From Zhengitettix transpicula (lineage: Eukaryota; Arthropoda; Insecta; Orthoptera; Tetrigidae), in assembly GCA_037074705.1 (NCBI GenBank), contig CM073593.1, positions 12,715,001-12,779,000 of the forward strand: a stretch of 64,000 bases of DNA. Reading direction: 5' to 3'. Positions 33,536-45,405 of this stretch are shown here, one piece after another. The notes beneath the pieces were generated by a model, which was not told where the DNA came from, searched no databases, and was given only the letters and a program-made list of their open reading frames with translations. A program made the position numbers and the translations under genes. Position 1 is the first letter of the stretch. Every line of letters starts with the position of its first letter.

Positions 33536-35139
33536 CGATTATTTAATAAATTTAAATATTTGGAGCCTGTTTATAGTCATTTCTGCAGATCAACCTCAAC
33601 AGTCCTTTTTACCATAATGGAAACAATGAACTTTGTAATAATTAATGTAAAATAAATAAGTGTAACAAGTAGTCGTTAATGAACTTGTAGTTTGTACGAC
33701 TCAATATAAAATAAATTTTTAAATAAAACAGTAAAATGTTGAATGTGGATATTTGATGCTTTCTCCAAGAGTCAGTTTCCTTTTTGAATAGAGTAATTTT
33801 GACGTGCTGAGTGAGAGGTGAACGCCGCAGAACTTCCTGTTCGATCCCACCAGTCACAGGTAAGTTCACCCACGTGGAAGTAGGCACGCCTATAAATAAT
33901 AGCTCGACCCGAAGTAATCGTCTGCACTTTGGCGAAAAAAACTCCACCTCCGGAGATCATGTATAAACATGAAGTGACGCTACATCTCTGCAGTAGAAAA
34001 ATTTTATGCATTATTTAAAAGCCGTAAGACATACATAATGCAAGCAGCAACTGATTTAAACCGTTCTCTCCTGCAGCAGAAGGTTCCACTCCCCTTCGAA
34101 TCTTCGCGTCTCATCGCATCTCTCTTCTCTCTGCCGCTGCACTCTTCCAAACAACACACACCTCTTTATTCTGACCTTGATATGGTCACTGAACCATTCT
34201 TAACTCGAGGCTAAGAACAAAAAAAAAGAGAGTACATATACACCTGCAACTCCACTATAACGAAAAGAACAAATAGAATCGGAGGAGGCGGATGAAGTGG
34301 GGAGGAGAGCTTGGGAGGATGGGGGAAGCGGGGGATCGGAGGTAGTAAAAAACGAGAATGAGGACGCAACGGGGAGATGGCAATCCCTAAAGGGAGCGAG
34401 GGTCATCCGTGATGTGTGTAAGAGAGAGAGAGAGACAGATGTGGAGGGGAGGAACTGACAGAGATGAAAATCTGGACGCGACCGGGTTGTTCAGGTTTAC
34501 AAATGGCATGGCAAGGTGCCAGGTGAAAGCGGAGGGTGTGATAAAAGTCACAGAAACAAAAGGACGAGACTGTATGTTGACCGAAAAATCCTGCTGTGGC
34601 TTCGTAGAAAGAAAGATGGCGCGAACAGCGTGTAGTTAAAGGACTACAATGACCGCATGAACTGTTGCCCCTTCTTCTCGCAGGCCATCACTCATTCCCC
34701 CTTCCCCGTCCAGGCAAGCAGGCAGCCAGGCACGCCACCAGGAACAGTGGCTACCGTGTTACGCGGCCGGCATACTCAACACCGAGCCTGTTTTATTATG
34801 CAGCTGCCGAGGCTCCGACTCCGATACGGCGCGGCGCGGCTCCGCTGGGCTGGGCTGGGCTCTGGACACCAACAGAAGGACCATTGTTCTGCAAACACTA
34901 TTCATAAACCCGCTAGACCACGAAACGTTTGCTTCCATTACAAACGGCGAATAAAATTATTCAATGGTTCAGTATAATGTCGTACATCTCAAGTTGCTAA
35001 CAATGGAATATATTGTAATAATTATATTAATCATGACTGAATTTAACAAATTAAAAAAAACACAAAATTACATCTATTTTATATGGGAATCAATGCGTCT
35101 GAACATAGACGAAATTTGTTGTGGAAGAAATAATACTAA
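33536..35139. other. Spacer with purine-rich and GC-rich island (34090-34920)
   Basis: 34270-34420 is an almost all-purine run on the plus strand (GGGGGAAGCGGGGGAT and similar). 34660-34910 is CpG-rich with GGCGCGGCGCGGC. Several overlapping frames are open here simply because stop codons are rare. It could be a promoter/CpG-like island; no transcript start or exon can be assigned. Confidence 0.4.
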
Positions 35140-35830
35140 AGATTGAATTTAACAATTTCAATTTTATCAAGAATTAACGATCTCATTTTATCGATAATTA
35201 AATAATTAAAGAACGATCTGACTTTTATCTTTTAAACACGGTTTACAAATGATTTTAAAGTTTTTCTCTACTTACGGCCGCCCAGGTCTCATTTTAGCTT
35301 TTCGTGCACAATTTTGGGGACATCACTGATTCTAAGTTCTCACAGACTCTAAATGTTCACAGGCTCTAATTGGCGTAGTTTGTTAGTTGGTTTAACACAA
35401 ATTGGTTGGTTCTCGATGCTTTACTGCAACCTGGATATGTAGATCTCGTGACTTTAGTTGAAAATGTACTTCATTGGTTCGTCTATGGCCAGCATGATGA
35501 ATCTACGCTCGACCACCGAATACACACTAGTTGCTCTCTCTCCTTCCCGACTGAAGATTGCTTTACTTTTTAATATTTGAAAGCATGTTTGTGACTGGAC
35601 CACATTCATTCGTTCTGACTGCCCCACTGTTCAAATTTTCATGACTTGGAATTTTGATCTTTTCTCCTCGCTGCCTACTGCCCGACTGAAAAGCTTCGTC
35701 TCGTAAATTTTGAGCGCGTAAATCCTCCTCAACCGATCAACAATGTTTTCTTTGCCTTCCCGGTTTGTTGCGGCGTCCGCTCTATATCCACTAATAATGA
35801 GTCCTCTACAATTCAACTTTTCAATTAGAA
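35140..35830 (-). repeat. LTR-like repeat, copy 4
   Basis: The same block order as the copies at 6560 and 40100 on the minus strand (plus-strand view: GATCTGACTTTTATC, TTTACAAATGATTTT, CTCTACTTACGG). No adjacent coding region. Confidence 0.4.
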
Positions 35831-36084
35831 CAATGCCTTAATTACCAATTACTACAATATTTCCATATATAGACAAGGTCTAATTAATAAAAAATATTGA
35901 GAGAACTAAATTTCCCTAAAATACACATCGTACGAAATTATATCCGTGGTTCAAAGTTAATATTTCGAAAGAGGAGTAGGTTAAAGAAAATTCACGCATG
36001 CTTGTAGAACACGAATTAACCCTTTCGCGCGTGTTTTTTTTGTATTTTTTAAAACTAAATTTTTAAGAGGTATTTTTTGATAAT

Positions 36085-37205
36085 GTGACATCAAGGAAAT
36101 TAAGAGAATGGTTAAATTCAATTTCATGGGCGAATTGTAAGTTGGGATGATAATTGCAATTCACCCAAGAACTTGAATTTAACCATCGTCTTAATTTCCA
36201 TGATGTCACTGTTTCCATTCTCACCTTTCACTTTATCCGTTCTTACCAATTGGTCCAGAAAACCTACATACTCTGCATGTGCACTCATCATCCTCTAAAC
36301 CAAAAGAGAGCTATAGTATACAATCTTGTAGACAGAGCTATATTACTTTATAACTCCTCAAGTTCCATCAACACAACTTTAATATTGTCCGAAACATTTT
36401 AATTTCCAATGAGTACCCTTTAAATTTTATTATTACACACGTAAACAGCAGGTTGAACAAAATCCAATATCCTACTGTCAATCGTCCCCAAAAAAATCAA
36501 GTCAAATTTTTTCTTGTACTCCCTTATTACAAATTTCTACATCACAAATTTATCCAAACCTTCAAAGAATATCAAATATCCATCATTTACAGATCCACTA
36601 ATACTCTTTCCTACTTGATTAAAAACCACAAGGATCCACTTGACACCTACAGCAAACATTGTGTTGTTTACAAAATCTCTTGCTCTAATTGTAATTCCTG
36701 CTACATGGGGCAAACAAAACGTTCCCTTAATACACGTATCAAGGAACGTATATCTAATATCAAACTTCCCATTGATAAACAACCTGTTGTGTCCAAGCAT
36801 ATCATCAATTGTAAACAGACATTTGATTGGCAAAATGCTATGGTTTTAGACATTGACACCAGGTTCAATTTCAAATTCATTTCAGATATGCTTCACATTA
36901 AATCAAACATCACAGCTATTAATGTACAAACAGACACAATGACACTCAATAATTGCTATGATCCCTTATTATTACACTGAACCTTCTGTTTTCCCATTGT
37001 CGTTGCTTCCTTATTGTTACGCTAACCCTTCCGCTCTCCCATTGCTGTTTCGTTTTCGTCGGTTTTTTGTTTTGTCAACTCACGAGTGCAGTTGTGTCGC
37101 GCTAGGCTCTTCTTCGCAACTGAGAAAAGGGACAAGAATCCCAGGAACGTTGTGTGGTATTTATATTATCACTTTTTTGTCTGAATTGGCCAACTTTCTT
37201 ATCCA
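36085..37205 (+). mobile_element. Second Penelope-like element, 5'-truncated
   Basis: Contains the RT C-terminus and GIY-YIG domain (36154-36980) and a 3' tail (37081-37205). The tail has a degraded hammerhead-like box (37120-37148) and the arm GGTATTTATAT...TTTTTTGTCTGAATTGG. Its 5' end is an inverted duplication: 36085-36140 is the reverse complement of 36153-36208 with a 12-bp spacer. Confidence 0.8.
36154..36980 (+). pseudogene. Penelope-like RT C-terminus and GIY-YIG endonuclease
   Basis: 36160-36330 reads FTQELEFNHRLNFHDVTVSI and THHPLNQKRAIVYNLVDRAI, the end of the RT palm/thumb of Penelope-like elements. After a frame change, 36453-36980 (175 codons, intact) holds HCVVYKISCSNCNSCYMGQT (GIY-YIG; the second motif is YMG), KRSLNTRIKERI, a conserved H in KHIINCKQTF, DWQNAMVLD and SDMLHIKSN (catalytic E position replaced by D/M context). 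It ends in NVQTDTMTLNNCY, matching the usual C-terminus. The upstream RT is missing, so the element cannot be autonomous. Confidence 0.87.
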
Positions 37206-37329
37206 TAATTAGGTCAGATTTATGAATAATTCACATTAATTGGATAATTATTATATTAGAGAGAATGATGCTTAAATTTTCATACTTGAAAAAATCATAA
37301 AAAAAACAGAAAATAAATATTCTGAAGTT

Positions 37330-38092
37330 GTCCGGAGGGTAGAAAAATCTGGCCTCTCAGAGTTAGGAGAGACATGGTTTAACCTGTCCACGGATGCCAA
37401 AAATTTCACATTTTCTTAAGTGCATGTTGTTTCATATCTGCATCGCAATTTAGCTCTCTTAGAAACCAACAGATGCCTCTGGGGAGATACTAAATCTTAT
37501 GTTGAATATATGCTAAAGAGTTAAAACAACTAACAAGATCGGACAAAAAGTACATTAAAGTACAATTCTTGAGCATCAAAATCATATATTTATTTTTCAG
37601 CATAGTCACCATTAAGGCAAACGGAGAAACCGAAGTATGGAGACTAGCCTGAATAGTTGAGCAATTATGCAACATAAATTTTAATATCACTCCAGAGCCA
37701 TCTCTTGGTAATCAAGAGAGCTAAATTGAGATGCAGATATAAAACAACATATGCACTTGGACTTGTGAAATTTTTGTAATCCGTGACCAGGTTAAAACAT
37801 GCCTGTCCTAGCTTTCTGTGAGTAAACCTCTCATGTCAGATTTTTCTGTTCGCTAGTCAACTTCAGAATATACATTTTCTGCGATTTTTAATGGGTTTTT
37901 TTTTCAAGAAAGATATACCGGAAAAATTGCACTAAAATCATAATTATCCAATTAATGTGAATTATTGATAAATGAGACATAATTTCATTTATGTTACATA
38001 CGTGCAAAATCATGAGCCAGATTGACTTTATTTACATTCAATATTTTTATAATTATTTTTTCCGTATTGATTCTCAAGAATACATCTTAAAA
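37330..38092. repeat. Dispersed repeat B, copy 2, with inverted partner
   Basis: 37640-38090 (+) matches 8560-8985. 37330-37515 is the reverse complement of the first 190 bases, giving inverted arms with a spacer of about 125 bases. The right end is cut by the mariner insertion at TA 38093-38094. Confidence 0.7.
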
Positions 38093-38094
38093 TA

Positions 38095-39304
38095 CCACTG
38101 TGATCAAAAAGTAAGGTTAAATTGTTATTTAAAACTCCCGGGTATTAGGGAGGCAGGTAATTTTTTTTCCTAGGTTGGTAGGACTGTCTATAAAATTTGC
38201 CAAGCGTCTGTTTGTTAAAAGGTTTCATTATCACCGAGTTACACGTGTTTTTGTAAACAACCAAAAGTGAATTTTTCGATTTTTGCAATGGGTGATTTTG
38301 TTGAGCAAAGAACTTGTATCAAATTTTGTTTGCGGAAGGAATATTTTTGTGCGGACACGTTGAAAATGTTGCGGAAGGCCTTTGGTGATCAAACTATGGC
38401 ACAAAAAAAACATTTATAAGTGGTACAACGAGTTCAATGAGGGCCGAGAACGCGTTGAAGACGAACCGCGCTCTGGACGACCATCAACGTCTCAGTCCAA
38501 ACCATTTTGAAGAATGTTTTGTGTCTCAAACGCGTCGAGTCTCGATTGATGATAAAATCGCTCCATTTTTTGGAAAAAAAAGCGTCGCGTTGATGTGTGT
38601 GAAACTTTTCTGTCTATCAGGACCTCTTGAAATGCATCATTACTGGAGACGAGACTTGGATTTACGCATTCGACTCTGAAACCACCGACCAATCCAGCGA
38701 ATATCGTGCAAAAGGTGAAGCAAGACCGAAAAGACCACGGCAAAGTCGATCGAAAATCAAGGTCATGTTGACAGTTTTCTTTGATTATCGTGGTGTGGTG
38801 CACTATGAATTCCTTCCGCCGGGCCAAACTGTCAACAAAGAATATTATTTGAGCGTTATGCGTCGTTTGCGTGAAGCTATTCGTCTGAAACGGCCGGAAT
38901 TATGGACGAACAACTCTTGGTTCCTTCATCACGATAATGCACCATGTCATACTGCATTAGTTCTTCGCGACTTTTTTTTCCAAAAACTCGACTCATATTG
39001 TTCCGCAACCACCGTATTCGCCTGATTTGGCTCCGTGTGACTTCTGGCTATTCAGAAAACTCAAAAGGCCAATGCGGGGACGCCGTTTTGACACGATTGA
39101 GAAGATAAAAACCGAATCGAAGAAGGTCTTGAAGGCTATACCGGAAAAAGACTACTCCGACTGTTTCGAGGGCTGGAAAAAGCGTTGTAAAAGGTGCGTT
39201 TTATCGGACGGGGATTACTTTAAAGGGGATGAAATTGATTTTAAAGAATAAATAAAGAATTGATATTTTATAAGTAAATTCACCTAACTTTTTGTTCAGA
39301 GTGG
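38095..39304 (+). mobile_element. Mariner-family transposon
   Basis: The ends are inverted: CCACTGTGATCAAAAAGTAA at the left and the complement of ACTTTTTGTTCAGAGTGG at the right. They are flanked by TA at 38093-38094 and 39305-39306, the expected target duplication. Length 1210 bp, typical for mariner. It is inserted in dispersed repeat B. Confidence 0.9.
38288..39251 (+). pseudogene. Mariner transposase (DD34D), frameshifted
   Basis: DDE/D transposase of the Tc1/mariner superfamily. The N-terminal helix-turn-helix part (MGDFVEQRTCIKFC...GDQTMAQ) runs from 38288, breaks at an A-run near 38405, and continues YKWYNEFNEGRERVEDEPRS, then GRPSTS, before a second break near 38490. The catalytic domain (38627-39025) has GDETW, FFDYRGVVHYEFLPPGQTVN and HHDNAPCHT. 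A break at a T-run near 38975 puts PDLAPCDFWLF (39027 on) in another frame. It ends FEGWKKRCKRCVLSDGDYFK with a stop at 39251. All three aspartate positions survive but at least four frame breaks make it inactive. Confidence 0.9.
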
Positions 39305-39309
39305 TATGT

Positions 39310-39900
39310 AGTATAAAAATAATATTTCAGAATTCCTGCACTGAAGGCTGTTTATGGTAACGATGCTGATGATAGGTCTACTTTAAATCGATTGGCAGTA
39401 AAACTCGTTAATTCGAGCCTGAAAAATCCATAATCGTTGATGAAACACGTATCGGACGACCGATCATTTCCACAGACTATAAACATCGCAAACTCGTAGA
39501 AAATTTGATTCAAAATGACCTGCGTATTGCTAACTACAATGGAATATCCAAGTAACGTGTCATTTTTGATCTTGTAACATGACAACGCTCGTCCACACAC
39601 ATCGCGCGTTACGTAAAAGACTCTGCGAATCCTGCAGTGTGAACCTATTCCACATCCTCCTCACTCTCCCGATCTTTTCCTCTATTCAAGAGAGACAACA
39701 AGCGTAATCATTACACCTCGTACGTTGAGGTGAAGGCAGTTGCCAAGTCCTGGATTCGAGAAAAGTCGGAAGAATTTTTTAGTGACGGAATGAAAAAACT
39801 TGTTACACATTGGGAGAAATGTGTTGGCGTTAATGGTGGCTATTTTAAGAAATTTATTAACTTTTTACCCGATCTTGCTATTTGTTTATATTGGTGTTAT
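39310..39900 (+). pseudogene. Second mariner transposase relic, internally deleted
   Basis: The N-terminal part (LNRLAVKLVNSS, then DETRIGRPISTDYKHRKLVE and LIQNDLRI) jumps at about 39560 to HDNARPHTS and IPHPPHSPDL. It ends VAKSWIREKSEEFFSDGMKK and VTHWEKCVGVNGGYF. This is a different subfamily from the neighbour (HDNARPH against HDNAPCH). The middle with the first catalytic aspartate is missing. It starts directly at the right TA of the first element. Confidence 0.8.
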
Positions 39901-40099
39901 ACAAGCATGAGTGAATTACTTTTCAACCTATACTCGTATTTATTATTAAAAATACGTTTGGGAAAATTCCCATCGTTAGCTACCGTATTGGAATTAACAT
40001 ATAGGCACATAATATATATATATATATATTGTAATCAACAAAAGTATTAAAGGAATTAAATGAATGTTTGGCCACACGTTGATGACCAAAGTGTAATAA

Positions 40100-40980
40100 A
40101 CAAATAAATTAAATAAATCAATGGTTAATTAATAGATGAATTTATTTTTATTAAAATTTAAAATGAAAGGATGTTAAATAATTGAAAAAATTTAAACCTC
40201 AGAAACAATTAATTTATTTAAAGTAAAATAACAAAATTTTCTTGTCGTGATTGATTTACATTCGTGCCCTTACTTCTTTACAAACTTATTTACTCTCATC
40301 TCAGGGTCGTTTATTGGGCCTTTTAACTAAAGAACAAACCTTTCTTACATTCAAATTAACAATCAAATTTTACAACATTATGACATTTTACAACAAAATG
40401 AGCGTGAATCCAAAATCTGACGATTTGATCCTTATTTAACGATTACAAATAACTTTTATAAAATTTCTCTCTCTACTTACAGTTTCTTTACTGGTACCAG
40501 GCATTCGGTTTGGGCTCTTTGACACACTATAAACTTTTCAGATATAACAAGCCATAATTTCACAGAATTTAATTTGTTTCAATATCACTATCCAAAACTT
40601 TTGTATCTATCAATTGGAACGATTACTCCGTACAACACCTGTGGACCTCAACATTAAGTCTCTCGCCCTCTCCAGCAAATAATGTAGTTCTCGTTCTGGT
40701 TAATGGTCAATTACAATGTTACCAACTCCTTTTCGATGAAATTTTGTAACAGTCTTTACTTGTTGAATTTCTAACTGTGGCTTTACTTATTGAAACCTTT
40801 CCTGCGACCTTTACTTTATCGAATTCCATGTCCAACCTTTACTCCATTAAATTCTGTGTGTAACTCCACTCTTAATGAAATCTTGCTTGCGACTGCCTGT
40901 TTGAGCCCCGGAGATTTTAAACGCTCGCTGTTAAAGGCCCGCCTGTACATTATTGTGTTTATTTCTCGCCGTTAACAATT
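40100..40980 (-). repeat. LTR-like repeat, copy 5, with primer-binding-like site
   Basis: Minus copy with CTGGTACCAG (plus view 40492-40501). Just beyond its end at 40063-40085 (minus: TTTGGTCATCAACGTGTGGC) is a string comparable to TGGCGCCACAACGTGCTGGC at 52500. The LTR-then-PBS order supports an LTR retrotransposon; no internal genes remain. Confidence 0.5.
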
Positions 40981-41020
40981 TACTGCATATTGCCCAATAA
41001 TTAATTCTCTGATTATTATT

Positions 41021-41059
<39 letters not shown>

Positions 41060-41159
41060 CACAGGAAAGATGACTGATATGAAATAAAATAAAAGTCGTT
41101 ATTTATTTTATTTTACCTGACATTTGATTCAAATAAGTCTCCTTGTAAGTCTATACACA

Positions 41160-41830
41160 ACTGTAAACGTTGTTCGAAACAATTCTGACTCTTAACCTTT
41201 TAAATTGCCTTGATAACCCTCATCGTAACCTTCTTCATATGTTGATGAGTAGAAAAAACCAAAAACAGTCTCCAAGTTTATAACTTTATTAAATATATAG
41301 TCGGAAGCTTTCAACTCATTGTTTTGGTTTTTTCTACTCATCAACGTCTACGTCAACAGTCCTTCTTCATATGTAAAATCGTGCCGAAACGCCTGCCTTT
41401 CATTGCTATTTTCAATTTTTGAAATAACTAGGAGTCGGACGGAGACAAATCAAACCAATAAATAGGGCGGTCAAGCACAGCGATACGTTTTTGAGCCAAG
41501 AAATCGCAACCGATCTTGATTTTGTCGTTGCAACTGACAACATGTTCCTTGATTCAGGTATTCAGGTCGAAACCGAACAATCCTTCGCCCGTGATGGAAT
41601 TAAAACACCCAAGTACTAATCTTCATTCACATTTTGACCGACCGGAGCGAGTTCTATATGGATAATCACTTTTTAGTCAAAGAAAACAGAGAGCAGTGAC
41701 TTGATAGGGCTTATCTGCATGCGCAATTTTTTTTCGGTCTCGGAGATTGTGGACCTTTACATTTCGAGGTCTATTGGTGTGGTGGTGTGCCAGTAACTTT
41801 AAAATTTCATTTGGAGAAACACCTACTTAT
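41160..41830 (-). pseudogene. Third mariner transposase relic
   Basis: Minus strand. About 41700-41620: SLLSVFFD, then a stop, then IELAPVGQNVNED and LGVL (motif around the first catalytic region). 41520-41430: FLAQKRIAVLDRPIYWFDLS (third aspartate region). 41395-41374: AMKGRRFGTI. Continued at 41225-41160 with QNCFEQ...LQLCIDLQGDLFES. Interrupted at 41242-41360 by a small element. Confidence 0.75.
41242..41360. mobile_element. 119-bp inverted-arm element with 13-bp target duplication
   Basis: The perfect duplication CCTTCTTCATATG (41229-41241 and 41361-41373) brackets it within the mariner relic. The arms are 26 bp (41242-41267, starting TTGATGAGTAGAAAAAACC; mirror at 41319-41344). 16 bp extend beyond the right arm. 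The minus-strand core reads ATGAGTTGAAAGC, a fragment reminiscent of CTGATGA/GAAA, but not a full hammerhead core. Confidence 0.75.
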
Positions 41831-42010
41831 TTTTGTAGAATTCGATAATCCGTTAAAAAATACGTAAGATATATTGAAATTTTTCTTCTAATGTGCAAGA
41901 TGGTGCAGTAATCGACCAAATTCAATTTTTTTTGCAATAGAGAACAGATTCAATCAATCAATTCTTCAAATTGATTTTAAGAATCAAGTTACGATATTAT
42001 TTCAGAAATA
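41830..42010 (+). repeat. Partial copy of the 24744 MITE interior
   Basis: GCAAGATGGTGCAGTAATCG with flanks aligns with 24860-25000 inside the MITE. Terminal repeats are absent. Confidence 0.6.
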
Positions 42011-42127
42011 AATTTGTAAGTAGTTATATATGGGGGGTGGGGGTAATTGGGGATTCTTCTACAGTGTGGGGTTAATCCTGAGTAACAATGTTTCAAACAT
42101 CTGAAATTAGGGAAAAAAGTAATGTAG

Positions 42128-42226
42128 GACAAACCCTAGAAAACCTGCATCAGGTAGGTCGGGCATTGGGTACTTGTCCCAGGCTCTTCCGATAGCGGGA
42201 GAGGGGTTTGCTGTGGGGACGCAGAA
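42128..42226 (-). repeat. Dispersed repeat A, copy 3 (short internal fragment)
   Basis: AACCTGCATCAGGTAGGTCG through GCGGGAGAGGGGTTTGCTGT matches the reverse complement of 9811-9900. Confidence 0.85.
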
Positions 42227-42229
42227 TTC

Positions 42230-44770
42230 AATTCACAAGAGACAGAATTTAAGTTTAATAGCAAAATTATAAGCAAATAAATATTATCGGTCCAATTTCA
42301 TTAAAATACAGTAATTTAAGACGGTATAAACTAAGAGGATCTAGTTTCCTATAAATTATGTTAATACACTTTAAAAAATGTGATAACTACATTAATTAAT
42401 GTTGATTTGGAAGCAAACAAGCGCGAGGAATATTAATTATGACAAAGACATACTATTTTCTGAAGTATTGAAGCATTTAAATGTATATTCATTTTTTTGG
42501 GAGTGAATTATTTATCATTAACTTCAGTAATTGAATCTTGATATGATTAACGAATTAAATGTAATGTTGTTGATCTCCTGTAATTTGTATCTATCGCGTT
42601 ATTCTCTCCAAAATACGTCAAAGTCTCGCTATTGCCAGAGACGAAAACGAATTTATTTAAACGGGGTCGGGCATCTACAAGTGATGAATAATGTTAAGGA
42701 CGTCCACTGGACTTGCGAGATATGATGGAAAAAGTCCAAATATGACGTAAAAAGGGAGACAAGTCAAATTACGATTCCATGGATTATAATTTGAATGAAA
42801 AATTGCATCTCAAAAAATGTCAGGGATATAAGTGCCGCGTTTCCTCGCAGTGATCGTATACAGAGTTTGCCAATTTTTTGGACACAATCCTGATAACTTT
42901 CTAACTCTCCAGACGACACAACTGTAAACACATCCGTAGGCGAAGAGACTGCGATGAAGTCTAACGTGGTGAAATCGGCCTGGTATGGGATGATCACAGT
43001 ATGGGATTCACACTTAATTATCCACATCATATACTTATAAAAAGGATAAGCGTTAAATGGCGTCAATTGTGCGTCGTCATTGGACCACTTGAACCAATGA
43101 AGGGAAGTTCAAATTTGTCATGAAGACTTCTGAAGTCTGGATAGCGAAGCTTTTCCGAAGTGTTGCTGCAACTTTTTTTTCCATTTGCAAAAAAAAACTA
43201 ACGTTGGACGAGGAAATCATTACCAAAGACTACATCCGTTTGAGGATCTTCCGGGACCTTCATAAAGTTTGAAGAACGTTGAAAGACCTGACAGTAGATA
43301 TGTTGGGAGAAAAAGTTTTGACGTAGTAGTTTTGTCGCATCTGATTTAAGATTTCGATATTTTCAGGTCATTGAAACTTGGATGAGAAAAAGCATAATGT
43401 TCACAGTTTGACTTTCGTCGATTCAGCGCGGTGTTAACATGGTTGCTCGAGTTTTTGAAAGAGCCTCCCTCTGTTATCCCGGTTGGCGCATGCTTTTGTG
43501 TAATTATTTTCTAGCAGAGACGACGAGATAAGCTGGGCACAAAGACGTCCCTGTTCTTTGAAACAACTCTGGAGCGCGGTTTTGCCTTATCGCGTCGCGT
43601 GCTTGGCGCATTGAGCGCGCACGGGTCTCGTAACACAATGGAGCTGTTGTCCAGCTCGAGTCTTGGCTTTCCAGCCTATCTTCGGCCGCGCCCTCGCTGA
43701 CTCAGGTGCACCGTAGAACCTCATGACTAGCAACCCAAGCTACCGAAACATCACCCGCAACTGTAAATAACTAACATTTATAATTACTTAGCTGTTACGC
43801 ACATTTGGTCAAGGATCATACTGCGCTTAATCCCGTCAGCCAGTAAAACAGAATCCTTCTATATAGTGAATGCTAGTGTTTTATTTCACTTATAAATCAC
43901 TTTACTATTTTTTGACGTTGATCAAGTAACCACAGTTAAATAAATGATTCATTTACTTTCTGCGCCTTTTCATTGCGCATATGTTAAAATAAAGAAAAGG
44001 GGACATGAATGAAAGAAAATATATAATGCTAGTGCAATACATCGCAACGGTCAAAGCTCTTCATTGATCGAAAAAGATCAGTTTAATCTAAGAGATCTGC
44101 TTATCAATAATATCGCATCTGAATGCGACTTTTAACACTTTTGTGGTGATTCTGGGCTGTGGAGGCGTTTCCCAGGTTAGTCAAAATTATTTACGCCAAC
44201 AGAACTCTTTGACGATGGAATTTTTCGCAAATGATTTTCGTTCCTTTAAAACCACCAATTTTTTTTCTGACGCTTTCGCGTGGCGTTAATTTATTAGGAT
44301 TTCGTAACCCGAAAATGCTTTCATCTTGTGAAATTCTCACGAGGCATCCATGAGTCTATAAAAATGTATTCACGGACTGATAAATTGTCTCAAAAGAGAT
44401 CACCCAAGAATTTCCAGTCTTGAAATAGGTAATTAAAAGGATTATGAATATAAAATAATAAATGACAGTCAGTATCCCACAATTTTCTATACTCCACCGG
44501 CGGAAGGATTAGTAACTTTCCAAAAATGTATTCCTGACGGAATACAAGTGAAATCACCAGTATAAAAATAGTGATATTATAATAAATAAATGCATCATCC
44601 AAAAGTCAGAAAAAAAGTTAATACATTAACGACACAACCTTCAATTTAGATTTCCGTCAGTCGTCCAATGGATATTGAGTATTATACATATAAATTACAA
44701 ATAAAATATATTTAATAAATGTTAACAAAAAACATTTTGTATAAAATTATATCAAATCGATTTAAAAGAG
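42230..44770. other. Non-coding with GC-richer patch (43440-43740)
   Basis: No gene recognised. A minus open frame at 43066-42764 (100 codons) matches no domain I can defend. Confidence 0.4.
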
Positions 44771-44775
44771 TTAAA

Positions 44776-44920
44776 CATCTAAAATTCAAATAAAAATATA
44801 TTTAAACAATTCTTGACTAAACATTTTTTTGTTCGGTTATAAAAATTAAATTAGAGTTATTGCAATGAAAATTTAGTCGAAAATTGTTTAAATGTATTTT
44901 TCACTTGAATTTTAGATGTG
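44776..44920. repeat. Inverted repeat, about 48-bp arms
   Basis: 44776-44823 (AACATCTAAAATTCAAATAA ... GACTAAA) is mirrored by 44872-44920. The loop is about 50 nt. No hammerhead-like box seen. Confidence 0.75.
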
Positions 44921-45367
44921 CAATACTTATATATACTTACAAATATTATGTAAGTTCATACAAAAATTGTTTTAAATATTTAAACAGATCTGTTTTTGTT
45001 TGTTACTTTATTAATTACTTCGGACTTGCGGCAATTATTATTACTTATTATAAAATAGTAATGTCAGATAATTATAATTATGGAATTATGATGCAATGTC
45101 CGGGGAGAAGCTTCAAGAGTCCATTCAATGCATGATTATGATAATTTTTTAGAATTTAAGAGAAAGGATACCATTTTACTGTAAATGTTAAGAATTTTGG
45201 TTTCAACTAAGCCTAAAAAACATTTAATTTGTTTCGGCTTCGTTTAATACGACGTACGAAAAGGGTGAAAGCATTTGTATTTTTACGTAGTCTAAAGCGT
45301 AAATATCGTCAATTTACCAAGTTGGCATGACATATTTTATTATATATTTGTACGTATGTTATCAAAG

Positions 45368-45401
<34 letters not shown>

Positions 45402-45405
<4 letters not shown>

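Noticed and set aside
34657..34977. 106-codon plus frame
   Set aside because: Composition effect of the CpG-rich block; overlapping frame equally open.
42764..43066. Minus frame of 100 codons, considered as piggyBac transposase
   Set aside because: No DDD motif or cysteine-rich end can be placed; the resemblance is too faint to report as a gene.
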